NCBI GenBank assembly: GCA_016209155.1
Contig: JACQWU010000155.1
Coordinates: 2,318-10,256, forward strand
Reading direction: 5' to 3'
Source: Candidatus Desantisiibacteriota bacterium
GTDB lineage: Bacteria; JACRDZ01
Length of the DNA: 7,939 bases
Positions 1-6,489 of this stretch are shown here, piece after piece. The first letter of the stretch is position 1. The number at the start of each line of letters is the position of its first letter. The translations under genes were made by a program, and so were the position numbers. The notes under the pieces are model-generated. The model was not told where the DNA came from, ran no database searches, and saw only the letters and a list, made by a program, of their open reading frames with translations.

Positions 1-127
1 ATTCACTTAAAGTAATAGAAGATATTCCAACATCTGAAATATTTATCGTTGTTAATTTATTAAGTATTTCTAACGGTTTCTTTTTAATTATATAGATACA
101 GATATTGGTATCTAATAAATATTTCAT
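1..127 (-). CDS. vapC: VapC-type PIN-domain toxin, N-terminal part (runs off the left edge)
   Basis: Reading the minus strand from the ATG at 127, the first 42 residues begin MKYLLDTNICIYIIKKKP and continue to ISSITLSE at the window edge. The LLDTNI opening with its Asp at residue 6 is the first acidic site of PIN-domain ribonucleases, and SSITLSE leads into the second acidic site (expected as SEL), which lies outside the window. VapC toxins are Mg-dependent RNases that cut tRNA or other RNA and are held inactive by VapB. The ATG overlaps the vapB stop codon (ATGA, 124-127), the usual arrangement for translationally coupled vapBC operons. The remaining two thirds of the protein are not visible, so whether it is intact is unknown. 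Confidence 0.88.
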   Translation of the reverse strand, partial: MKYLLDTNICIYIIKKKPLEILNKLTTINISDVGISSITLSE

Positions 128-354
128 TTAAACAATTCCCTTTTTTGATTTTCGGGCTGGTTTCTTTCAGTCATAAAATCATCAGAAAATTTATCCAAAC
201 TATTTATTAAATTTTTCCATGGAGTATTTTTTGATATTAACATTACAACATCACCTATTTTGTTGATATATACTTCTTTTGCGTTAAATCTAAAATCTTT
301 TGGTAAACGTACAGCCTGGCTTCTTCCATTTGTAAATATTTTTGCTTTATTCAT
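124..354 (-). CDS. vapB: VapB-type antitoxin with SpoVT/AbrB (MazE-like) DNA-binding fold
   Basis: The 76-residue product opens with NKAKIFTNGRSQAVRLPKDF, the hallmark of the AbrB/MazE swapped-hairpin antitoxins that precede VapC. The C-terminal half (NTPWKNLINSLDKFSDDFM, then a short charged tail) matches the toxin-wrapping tail typical of VapB. It should neutralise the adjacent VapC and repress the operon by binding DNA through the N-terminal domain. The ATG at 354 is supported by a Shine-Dalgarno AAGGA at 366-362 with 7-nt spacing. Its stop overlaps the start of vapC by 4 nt. Length is normal for the family and the frame is intact. Confidence 0.92.
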   Translation of the reverse strand: MNKAKIFTNGRSQAVRLPKDFRFNAKEVYINKIGDVVMLISKNTPWKNLINSLDKFSDDFMTERNQPENQKRELFK

Positions 355-361
355 TTTAGCT

Positions 362-366
362 TCCTT
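362..366 (-). promoter_or_regulatory. Ribosome binding site of vapB
   Basis: AAGGA on the minus strand, 7 nt upstream of the vapB ATG at 354. It supports that start codon. Confidence 0.7.
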
Positions 367-389
367 TATATAATCTTATTGTTCTAATT

Positions 390-413
390 CTATGATATAT
401 ACTATGATATATA
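390..413. repeat. Two perfect tandem 12-bp repeats, candidate VapBC operator
   Basis: CTATGATATATA occurs twice back to back (390-401 and 402-413) in the leader of vapBC. The repeats cover the probable vapBC -10 box (404-399) and part of the spacer. VapB antitoxins normally autoregulate by binding short repeats at this position. That these repeats are the operator is inferred from placement only. Confidence 0.55.
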
Positions 414-427
414 TTAATTTCTGTCAA
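399..427 (-). promoter_or_regulatory. Probable vapBC promoter
   Basis: On the minus strand a perfect TTGACA -35 box (427-422) is followed after 17 nt by TAGTAT (404-399), a 4/6 match to the -10 consensus. This puts the transcription start about 40 nt upstream of the vapB ATG. The -10 lies inside the tandem 12-bp repeats. The surrounding AT-rich sequence offers other weak -10 choices such as TATATA. Confidence 0.5.
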
Positions 428-466
428 GTATAATGTGAGTAAATCCAAAATATACGTAAATTATGG

Positions 467-494
467 TTGACATTCCAATTATTACGGGTATAAT
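467..494 (+). promoter_or_regulatory. Strong sigma70-type promoter of the ATPase gene
   Basis: A perfect TTGACA (467-472) and a perfect TATAAT (489-494) are separated by 16 nt. The predicted transcription start falls at about 500-502, on the ATG at 501, so the message would be leaderless. No Shine-Dalgarno sequence lies upstream of that ATG. Confidence 0.65.
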
Positions 495-500
495 TGAGTT

Positions 501-1657
501 ATGTTTAAAAGAATATTAAACCTTTTAATATATAAAAATTCATTTTTTTTATTTGGCCCAAGGCAGGTAGGCAAGACTTATCTTATAAAACACACCCTTT
601 CACCGGATTTATTCATAGATCTTTTGAAACATAGTGAATTTTTACGCTATTCTAAAGATGTTTCAATTCTATCCCGGGAAATAGAAGCTTTAAAGAAAGA
701 AAAGTGCTGTATTGTCATTGATGAAATTCAACGCTTACCGCAGCTTCTTAACGAAATTCAGCTTATTATGGGAAATAAAAGAGAAGCGCAATTTATTCTT
801 ACCGGATCAAGCGCGCGTAAATTACGAAAGGCAGGAACAAATTTATTAGGAGGGAGAGCAATTACTCTCCATTTGCACCCATTTACTTTTGAAGAATTAG
901 CAGAGGATTTTAATTTGGAAGAGGCCATGCAATTTGGTACTATTCCGAATATCGCGATTGAAAAAGACAGGAAAAATAAAATTCGACTTTTAAAAAGCTA
1001 CGTAGAAACCTATATTAAAGAAGAAATTCAACAGGAGGCATTGACCAGAAATATTCCGGCTTTTGCCAGATTTTTAGAATTAGCCGCGTATGAAACGGGA
1101 ATATTATTAACTTTCAGAATATTGCCAGGGAAGTTGGAATACATTCAAAAACTATCAAAGAGTATTTTTATATTCTGGAAGATACTTTGCTCGGGTTTTT
1201 GCTTTATCCTTACACAAAATCACATAGGACAAAAATCATATCTCATCCAAAATTTTATTTTTTTGATCCTGGAATTGTGGCCGCGCTTCGCGGGGAGCTT
1301 TTTCAGAATTTAGTTTCAGGGACGTCACCGTATAGAATGATTTTTGAGCATTGGATATTTCTAGAAATAAAGAGAATGCTTGATTATTATGAAAAAGAAG
1401 CAAAAATGAGTTTTTTTAGAACATCAGACGGCGCTGAAGTAGATCTGATTTTAGAGATTGAGGGTAAAGTCTGGGCTGTTGAAATAAAGTCATCTAAAGA
1501 GCCGCAACTAAGCGATGTAAGAGGTTTAAGGAGCTTCTTAAAAGATCATAAATATGACAGGGCAATTTGTGTATGCCAGACACCGCGTTCATATGTGAAT
1601 GATAATATTGAATTTCTTCCATGGAGAAACTTTATACATCAGTTAAAAGCTAAATAA
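501..1657 (+). pseudogene. AAA (AAA_14) ATPase with DUF4143 C-terminal domain, split by a 1-nt frameshift
   Basis: Read across the frameshift this gives about 385 residues, normal for the AAA_14/DUF4143 family. Visible parts are Walker A GPRQVGKT (residues 19-26), Walker B VIDE followed by IQRLP (72-79), a sensor-like LTGSSAR (100-106), and a C-terminal PD-(D/E)XK-like core with GAEVDLIL and WAVEIKSS. The first frame (501-1313) is collinear with the family up to ETGILL at about 1107. Sense then continues in the frame one base back, with NFQNIAREVGIHSKTIKEYF from 1109, through FYFFDPGIVAALRGE to the stop at 1657. In the second frame alone, a naive start at 1187 would miss this joining stretch. 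These proteins are common in accessory regions and their substrate is not known. The short direct start MFKRILNL matches the family's usual N-terminus, so ATG 501 is chosen even though no ribosome binding site precedes it. It is either a pseudogene or a sequence error. Confidence 0.88.
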
Positions 1658-1730
1658 ATCGTAAATAGTAAACACGGAAGGGACGCTCTTAACTATTCGA
1701 ACTTTTATATATCATTGAATTAGTTATTAT

Positions 1731-1734
1731 AGGA
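1731..1734 (+). promoter_or_regulatory. Ribosome binding site deciding the ATG at 1742
   Basis: AGGA lies 7 nt before the ATG at 1742. Nothing comparable precedes the downstream ATG at 1979, where the upstream bases are A/T only. This supports 1742 as the ancestral start of the primase-helicase gene. Confidence 0.6.
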
Positions 1735-1741
1735 AAATGGT

Positions 1742-1909
1742 ATGGATTTTAAAGAGTTGTTTGAAAAATATCAGTCATTACTGTCAGAAAACAATAGTTT
1801 GAAAGAAGAAATAAAAAGCTTAAAAACTCAACTGAGTATTGTAGATCCGCATATTATTCCTGATGAAATTTCTGAGCATGAATTTGCACTGACACTATTT
1901 GAACAATAA
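1742..1909 (+). CDS. Coiled-coil N-terminal segment of the TOTE-type primase-helicase, cut off by an in-frame TAA
   Basis: A 55-residue frame begins MDFKELFEKYQSLLSENNSL. Leucines at residues 6, 13, 20 and 27, with Ile24 and Leu31, form a leucine-zipper-like coiled coil, followed by a proline-containing linker ending in FALTLFEQ. It ends at TAA 1907-1909. It is in the same frame as the large downstream gene, and the 23 codons between the TAA and ATG 1979 (SADKILPSSINNKSDSAEKI, then KLF) are open and read directly into MTLFKGRNDVYAKRW. This is therefore best taken as the severed N-terminus of one gene (1742-4669) and not as an independent small protein. N-terminal coiled coils are frequent in this kind of primase-helicase and probably mediate oligomerisation. 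A free 55-residue peptide could still be made, since its ribosome binding site is good. Confidence 0.72.
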   Translation: MDFKELFEKYQSLLSENNSLKEEIKSLKTQLSIVDPHIIPDEISEHEFALTLFEQ

Positions 1910-1978
1910 TCCGCAGATAAAATTTTACCATCAAGCATTAATAATAAGTCAGATTCCGCAGAAAAAATTAAATTATTT

Positions 1979-4669
1979 ATGACGCTATTTAAAGGACGAA
2001 ATGATGTTTATGCTAAAAGGTGGGAAAACACAAAGAAAGGAACCTCTGGTTATTCACCGTTCTGTTTGAATGAGTGGAAATCCGGATTATGCGGGAAACC
2101 ACAAAAAAGATGTACCGATTGCGCTAATAAATTATATGCCGGATTGGATGAAAAGGTTATAGATGCCCATTTACGAGGGATTAATAATTTTGTTGCTGGA
2201 ATATATCCATTGTGCCTTGATGAAACTTGTTACTTTTTAGCTATTGATTTTGATGGTGAAGAGTGGCAAAAAGATATTCAAGTATTAAGAGAAGTATGCA
2301 TGGAATTCAATATCTCAGTGGCTGTTGAACGCTCACGTTCCGGTAAAGGATCTCATGTATGGTTTTTCTTTGAAAATTCGATATCCGCGCTACTGGCAAG
2401 AAAATTAGGAAGCGCGTTACTTACATACTCTATGAATCGAAGGCACGAAATAACCTTTAAATCTTATGACAGACTTTTCCCTAATCAGGACACCATGCCA
2501 AAGGGCGGTTTAGGAAATTTGATTGCTTTGCCATTGCAAAAGTTTGCAAGGAATAATAAAAATAGCGTTTTTATTGATGATAATTTTGAACCCTTTAACG
2601 ATCAGTGGACATTTTTAGCAAATATTAAAAAACTTTCTGAACATGATGTTGTAGTACTTATTTCAAAACTTTGTCATGGAAATGAACTTGGAGTATTGAA
2701 AAAAGACGATGAAGAAGCTCAAAAACCATGGGAAACAAGCAAAATAAAATTACTAAAAAACGATTTCCCGCAGGATGTTGAAATTGTAAAAGCAAATATG
2801 TTGTTTGTCCCAAAAAAAGACATTTCTCAAAGAGCATTAAATCATTTAAAACGTTTAGCGGCTTTCAATAATCCGGAATTTTATAAAAAACAAGCTATGC
2901 GAATGACGGTTAATAAAATTCCAAGGATCATATCATGTTCTGATGAAACTGCGGAATACCTTTACCTGCCAAGAGGATGTGAGACTGATTTAAAAGCTGT
3001 ATTTGAAGAAAACGGGATTAATGTTCATTTAATAGACAAGACTAATTGTGGTAAAAAAATTGATGTTGAGTTTAACGGCAGTTTAAGAGATGAACAACCT
3101 ATCGCAATCGATAAATTGCTTAAGCATGATATCGGGGTACTTTCAGGAACAACAGCTTTTGGAAAAACAATTGTTGCAATTAAGTTGATTGCTGAAAGAA
3201 AAGTAAATACACTTATTTTGGTTAATAAAATCAGTTTAGTTGCACAGTGGAAAAAAAGATTGATGGAATTTTTGATTATTAATGAAGCTTTCCCGGATAT
3301 AAATATAAATGATGAAAAAAAGCGAGGAAAAAAGAAGGACAGAAGTATTATCGGGCAATTAGGAGCAGGGAAGGAAAGTTTAAATGGAATTATTGATATT
3401 GCTATAATGCAATCATTAAACAGAATGGGTGAAGTAAAGGAATTGGTTAAAAATTATGGCATGATTATTGTTGATGAATGCCATCATGTTTCAGCTTTTA
3501 GCTTTGAAAATGTGCTTAAAAATACAACCGCAAAATACATTTATGGATTAACTGCAACACCAAACAGAAAGGATGGACATCATCCAATCATATTTATGCA
3601 ATGCGGGCCTGTACGATTTAGAGATGATGCAAAAAAGCAGGCAGAAAAAAGACCTTTTGAACATTTTATTATCCCAAGATTCACATCTCTTAAAGTGCCA
3701 ATAGATAAAAATGAAAAAGATATATCTATTCAAGAACTATACTCTGAAATTGTTGTTAATGAAATGAGAAATCAGCTTATTACGGATGATGTATTTAAAA
3801 GTTTTGAAAGCGGCAGAAACTGTGTTATTTTAACTGAGAGAACTGCTCATGTTGAATTGCTTGCGAAAAAATTGAGAGAGAGAATCCCTGATGTGATATC
3901 TTTAACAGGTGGAATGGGCATGAAGGAAACCAGGGAAATATTCGCAAGGATATCTGAAACTCCAACTGATAAACAATTAACATTGGTTGCCACAGGGAAA
4001 TACATTGGTGAAGGCTTTGATGAACCGCGTCTTGATACTTTATTTTTAGCTATGCCGATATCATGGAAAGGCACTTTACAGCAATATGCAGGCCGGCTTC
4101 ATAGATTATTTGAAAACAAAGATGAAGTGCAAATATATGATTATGTTGATATCCATGTTAGGATGCTCGAGAAAATGTATGGTAAGAGGCTTTCCGGATA
4201 TGCCTCTATTGGTTATAAAGCTAAAGGAGAAAATATTGATTCAAAAGCAATTGATATTATTTTTGACAAGCAAAGCTTTATGCCGGTTTATAGCAATGAT
4301 ATCATAAATGCTGAAAGAGAAATTTTAATAGTGAGTCCGTTTATTACTAAAAAACGAACGACGCAAATGCTGCAATATTTGAACGTTCCTTTAAGTAAAA
4401 AAGTTAAGGTTATCATTTTGACGAGACCGGCGGATGACTTTAATGAAAAAGCAAATAATGCTTTGCAGGGTACATTAGACTTATTGAAAGGTGCCGGAGT
4501 AAGTTTGGTTTTTAAATCAAACATTCACCAAAAGTTTGCAATAATGGATCAAAGAATTGTATGGTATGGAAGTATCAATCTTTTAAGTTTTGGAAGCGCT
4601 GAAGAAAGCATAATGCGGCTTGATAGTCCCAATATTGCAAATGAACTGATGAAGAGTATAGATGTTTAA
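1979..4669 (+). CDS. TOTE conflict system-type protein: archaeo-eukaryotic primase + SF2 helicase + PLD-like nuclease domain
   Basis: The 896 residues hold three domains. An archaeo-eukaryotic primase domain (about 1-240) starts LFKGRNDVYAKRWE and carries a Cys cluster (C29, C38, C45, C48), the metal-binding DFDG (90-93), SRSGKGSHVWFF with the His of the second motif (119-130), and GNLIALPLQ (179-187). A superfamily 2 helicase (about 365-745) carries LRDEQ, Walker A GTTAFGKT (390-397), DECHH (499-503), GLTATPNR (523-530), GEGFDEPRLDT (677-687) and QQYAGRLHR (701-709). A C-terminal phospholipase-D-like domain (about 765-890) carries one HxK-D-GSxN motif (H850, K852, D857, GSIN 864-867). Families with this order are described as TOTE conflict systems, thought to act against invading DNA. 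The exact activity here is inferred. Every catalytic motif I can recognise is present. The reading frame continues upstream to 1742 past one TAA, so ATG 1979 is a fallback start lacking a Shine-Dalgarno. Expression would need reinitiation, readthrough or a corrected sequence. Confidence 0.92.
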   Translation: MTLFKGRNDVYAKRWENTKKGTSGYSPFCLNEWKSGLCGKPQKRCTDCANKLYAGLDEKVIDAHLRGINNFVAGIYPLCLDETCYFLAIDFDGEEWQKDIQVLREVCMEFNISVAVERSRSGKGSHVWFFFENSISALLARKLGSALLTYSMNRRHEITFKSYDRLFPNQDTMPKGGLGNLIALPLQKFARNNKNSVFIDDNFEPFNDQWTFLANIKKLSEHDVVVLISKLCHGNELGVLKKDDEEAQKPWETSKIKLLKNDFPQDVEIVKANMLFVPKKDISQRALNHLKRLAAFNNPEFYKKQAMRMTVNKIPRIISCSDETAEYLYLPRGCETDLKAVFEENGINVHLIDKTNCGKKIDVEFNGSLRDEQPIAIDKLLKHDIGVLSGTTAFGKTIVAIKLIAERKVNTLILVNKISLVAQWKKRLMEFLIINEAFPDININDEKKRGKKKDRSIIGQLGAGKESLNGIIDIAIMQSLNRMGEVKELVKNYGMIIVDECHHVSAFSFENVLKNTTAKYIYGLTATPNRKDGHHPIIFMQCGPVRFRDDAKKQAEKRPFEHFIIPRFTSLKVPIDKNEKDISIQELYSEIVVNEMRNQLITDDVFKSFESGRNCVILTERTAHVELLAKKLRERIPDVISLTGGMGMKETREIFARISETPTDKQLTLVATGKYIGEGFDEPRLDTLFLAMPISWKGTLQQYAGRLHRLFENKDEVQIYDYVDIHVRMLEKMYGKRLSGYASIGYKAKGENIDSKAIDIIFDKQSFMPVYSNDIINAEREILIVSPFITKKRTTQMLQYLNVPLSKKVKVIILTRPADDFNEKANNALQGTLDLLKGAGVSLVFKSNIHQKFAIMDQRIVWYGSINLLSFGSAEESIMRLDSPNIANELMKSIDV

Positions 4670-4839
4670 GCAGAGGTTGACATATTTATGAAAATGGAAG
4701 TATTAATAAAAAAATTCGGCAAACTGCTTCTTCTGAAAATGAAGCGCTTATAGATAAGATTACCGAAGGGACTAACAGTCAAAACCCGATTTTCGAACGA
4801 GACCTGAAAGCAAATCATGAAGTCCAACTGATGGTATAG
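4670..4839 (+). pseudogene. Fragment of an AIPR-like abortive infection protein, frameshifted
   Basis: Immediately after the primase-helicase stop, one frame gives AEVDIFMKMEVLIK (4670-4711). After a run of seven A's (4708-4714) the frame one base back continues IRQTASSENEALIDKITEGT, then NSQNPIFERDLKANHEVQ, ending at TAG 4837-4839. The joined text resembles the AIPR family (abortive infection phage resistance), where a strand ending in a V-I-E/Q-T-like stretch is followed by LI-KI--ATNSQNPI--RDL-AN-E-Q. Only about 55 residues of a protein several hundred residues long remain. Both the N-terminal bulk and the C-terminus are missing. The homopolymer slip is a classic indel site. Assignment rests on recalled family text and was not searched. 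Confidence 0.5.
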
Positions 4840-4851
4840 GTATTATACAGA

Positions 4852-5145
4852 TTGGAAAAATGGGGATGTTTTTTACATCATTCGGAACTTGCATTGGTAT
4901 ATCTTATTGGCTGGATTTGTCCGGAGATAAAAGAAGATCCTGCAATCATAAGAAGCGATGAGCACCTGATGAAGGTTTTATCTCGAACAAATCGTACTAA
5001 GTTCAGGAACCAAGTCCTTAATCCGCTTATAGAAATAAATTTTATTGAAATGACCATTCCTGATAAACCTCAAAGCAGTAAGCAGAAATACCGGCTGACT
5101 GAAAAAGGGAAAGAGCATTTGAAATTGCTGGAGAAAAATATGTAG
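4852..5145 (+). CDS. Winged-helix C-terminal domain of a Fic-like or AlbA_2/RecG-like ATP-binding protein, detached
   Basis: The 97 residues contain TNRTKFRNQVLNPLIEINFI, EMTIPDKPQSSKQKYRLTEKG and a Lys/Glu-rich end. This NPL-E---IEMTIPDKP-S--QKYRLT signature closes many Fic proteins and AlbA_2 (Schlafen-like) putative transcriptional regulators or RecG-like ATP-binding proteins, where it forms a winged helix. No ATP-binding, Fic or AlbA_2 domain is present upstream. The frame is closed by the TAG at 4837-4839. The only start is TTG 4852, without a clear ribosome binding site. The first 25 residues (including HHSELALVYLIGWICPEI) are not recognisable. It is most likely the leftover 3' end of a larger gene, possibly not translated. 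Confidence 0.6.
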   Translation: MEKWGCFLHHSELALVYLIGWICPEIKEDPAIIRSDEHLMKVLSRTNRTKFRNQVLNPLIEINFIEMTIPDKPQSSKQKYRLTEKGKEHLKLLEKNM

Positions 5146-5303
5146 AAGACAGAAGATTGAAGACACAAATAAGATATCAATGGCACTTCCTGTCCGGATA
5201 AATTCATTTCTGTTTTCTATAGTTAGTTGATTATTCCCTCATGTTAATTACAAAATATAATATTCCAAGCCCTCAGTTTTACGTTTTTCTTTTATTTATA
5301 TTC

Positions 5304-5329
5304 GTAGGGGCAGGTTCCCATGCCTGCCC
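5304..5329. repeat. 26-nt hairpin repeat, copy 1
   Basis: GTAGGGGCAGG then TTCCCATGCCTGCCC. The arms GGGCAGG (5308-5314) and CCTGCCC (5323-5329) pair perfectly around an 8-nt loop. It is identical over 26 nt to 6490-6515 and strikingly GC-rich against its AT-rich surroundings. This copy is followed by TTTTT, so it could also act as a rho-independent terminator on the plus strand. It resembles dispersed REP-like elements. The family is not identified. Confidence 0.85.
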
Positions 5330-5399
5330 TTTTTAATAATTTATGAATGGAATATTGTAAAAAAAGGAGTAAAATATAATTATCAATGATAATTTATAT

Positions 5400-5639
5400 T
5401 TGATGGAGCAGGTGAATAAGGATAGTATGATAATAAATGAACGGCCATTATCCCCGGGGGCTCGAATAGTTGTTAGAGACGCAGAATGGTTAGTGCGGAG
5501 TGTGGATCAGGTATTAACAGGCGGGAAGCAATTATTATGCGTTGGAATTAGAGAAATGAAGCATGATAAAAAGTGGAAAAAAGAATTAATATATGTTATT
5601 ATAAAATCAGATTTTGTAAGTGAAAATTTTCGATTATAA
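5400..5639 (+). pseudogene. N-terminal remnant of a DrmD/SNF2-type helicase
   Basis: The frame encodes 79 residues from a TTG at 5400 (ATG at 5403). A better start may be ATG 5427, preceded by AAGGA at 5418-5422. The segment LSPGARIVVRDAEWLVRSVD followed by QVLTGGKQLLCVGI matches the N-terminus of large SNF2-like helicases of the DrmD (DISARM-associated) kind, which begin L-PG-R--VRD-EWLVR-V followed by a GG--L---G strand. After about residue 50 the text (REMKHDKKWKKELIYVII) no longer matches, and the frame stops long before any helicase motif. There is no Walker A or DEAH box nearby. It looks like the decapitated head of an approximately 1000-residue defence helicase. Alternatively it could be a free-standing small domain protein, since the frame itself is clean. 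Confidence 0.55.
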
Positions 5640-5762
5640 ATAAAAAAAATAATATGTATGTATAATTAAAAGTCCTTGTTGTAATTTTATAGAAATGTCA
5701 GCAGGAAAGTAGATTACAGATGGAATTTTCGGAAGGGAATTTTGGTAAGAAAAGTTAGTTAT

Positions 5763-5767
5763 GGAGG
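5763..5767 (+). promoter_or_regulatory. Ribosome binding site of the second antitoxin
   Basis: GGAGG ends 6 nt before the ATG at 5774. It is the strongest Shine-Dalgarno in the window. Confidence 0.75.
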
Positions 5768-5773
5768 ATAGTT

Positions 5774-6022
5774 ATGATAAAAACAGTGGAAGCAATTTAT
5801 AAAAATAAGCAGTTCATTATCGGGAAAAAGAGAGAATATCCCAAAGACGGCAGTAATGTTTTGATAATATTCGAGACTAATAAAAAAGAGAAAGACAGTA
5901 CAAAAAGAATAGAAAATAAATCTTTATATGGTATTTGGTCAAAAAAAATTCCTCCAACCATTAATATTGAAAGTAAACTTCGTGAAATTAGGTTAGGCTG
6001 GAAAAAACATTTGGAAAATTAA
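5774..6022 (+). CDS. Antitoxin of a VapBC-like pair (DUF104/AF2212-like N-terminus)
   Basis: The 82-residue product starts MIKTVEAIYKNKQFIIGKKR, resembling the DUF104/AF2212-like antitoxins that open with a KTVEAIYE-G strand and a short beta barrel with VLIIFE. The C-terminal half (SLYGIWSKKIPPTINIESKL followed by REIRLGWKKHLEN) looks like the helix that wraps around a PIN toxin. Its stop codon (6020-6022) directly abuts the toxin ATG at 6023, so the two are translationally coupled. The start is fixed by the strong GGAGG at 5763-5767. It presumably neutralises the adjacent PIN-domain RNase. The frame is intact even though the partner toxin is frameshifted. Confidence 0.78.
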   Translation: MIKTVEAIYKNKQFIIGKKREYPKDGSNVLIIFETNKKEKDSTKRIENKSLYGIWSKKIPPTINIESKLREIRLGWKKHLEN

Positions 6023-6411
6023 ATGGCCGAAAAATATATTTTAGATACACATACCTTGTTTTGGTATTTGACAGCTTCTCCTAAATTAAGCCGCAAAGCA
6101 AAAGATATTATTGAAAAGGTTTTAACATCAGGAGAGAAGGTTGTTATCTCCGTAATTACTTTAGCTGAATTGTATTATCTAAATGAAAAAATCGGAAAAC
6201 CGCTTGATTTTTTTTCTGAGTATAAAAAACTTGAAGAAAATTTAGAGATTGCTCCAATTGAAACGACTGATATTTTATCTTTTGTGAATTGGATGAGATT
6301 GAAGAAATGCATGATCGTTTAATTGTAGGACTTGTTTTAAAAATGGATGGAATATTAATCACAAAGGATGAAGTAATACGAGCTAGCAAAAAAATAAAAG
6401 TTTTATGGTGA
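6023..6411 (+). pseudogene. VapC-like PIN-domain toxin, disrupted by a 1-nt frameshift
   Basis: The first frame opens MAEKYILDTHTLFWYLTASP with the first PIN acidic residue at D8 and the second at E49 (TLAELYYL). It reads to DILSF at about 6283, then goes astray and stops at 6322. One base back, the sense resumes as ELDEIEEMHDRLIVGLVLKM, then DGILITKDEVIRASKKIKVL, to the TGA at 6409-6411. That segment carries the other two conserved acidic positions, the Asp of MHDRL (6313-6315) and of TKDE (6367-6369). The joined length of about 129 residues is exactly normal for VapC RNases. The break at about 6283-6291 separates the two halves of the active site, so the toxin should be dead if the lesion is real. 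No ribosome binding site is needed, since the ATG abuts the antitoxin stop. Confidence 0.87.
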
Positions 6412-6489
6412 TTATGCAGTTGAAATTGTTATAGCGTATTTTTAATTTGGCATAGTTTTATATTATTCAACAATTTGAATGTAAATTTG

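Noticed and set aside
1107-1112. Programmed -1 ribosomal frameshift in the ATPase
   Set aside because: No X-XXY-YYZ slippery heptamer occurs at the switch, and I see no obvious stimulatory hairpin just downstream.
1658-1741. Possible terminator after the ATPase (AATAGT...ACTATT)
   Set aside because: Only a 6-bp AT-rich stem with a long loop and no T-run after it. It would not form a stable terminator.
3548-4524. Several short frames of 61-78 codons on the minus strand, and one of 73 codons on the plus strand, inside the primase-helicase gene
   Set aside because: All overlap strongly coding helicase and PLD domains with intact motifs, show no family resemblance and have no ribosome binding sites. 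They are shadow frames.
5722-5742. Two GGAATTTT copies 13 bp apart upstream of the second antitoxin as an operator
   Set aside because: Short, AT-rich, not palindromic and without a convincing promoter nearby, so chance is likely.
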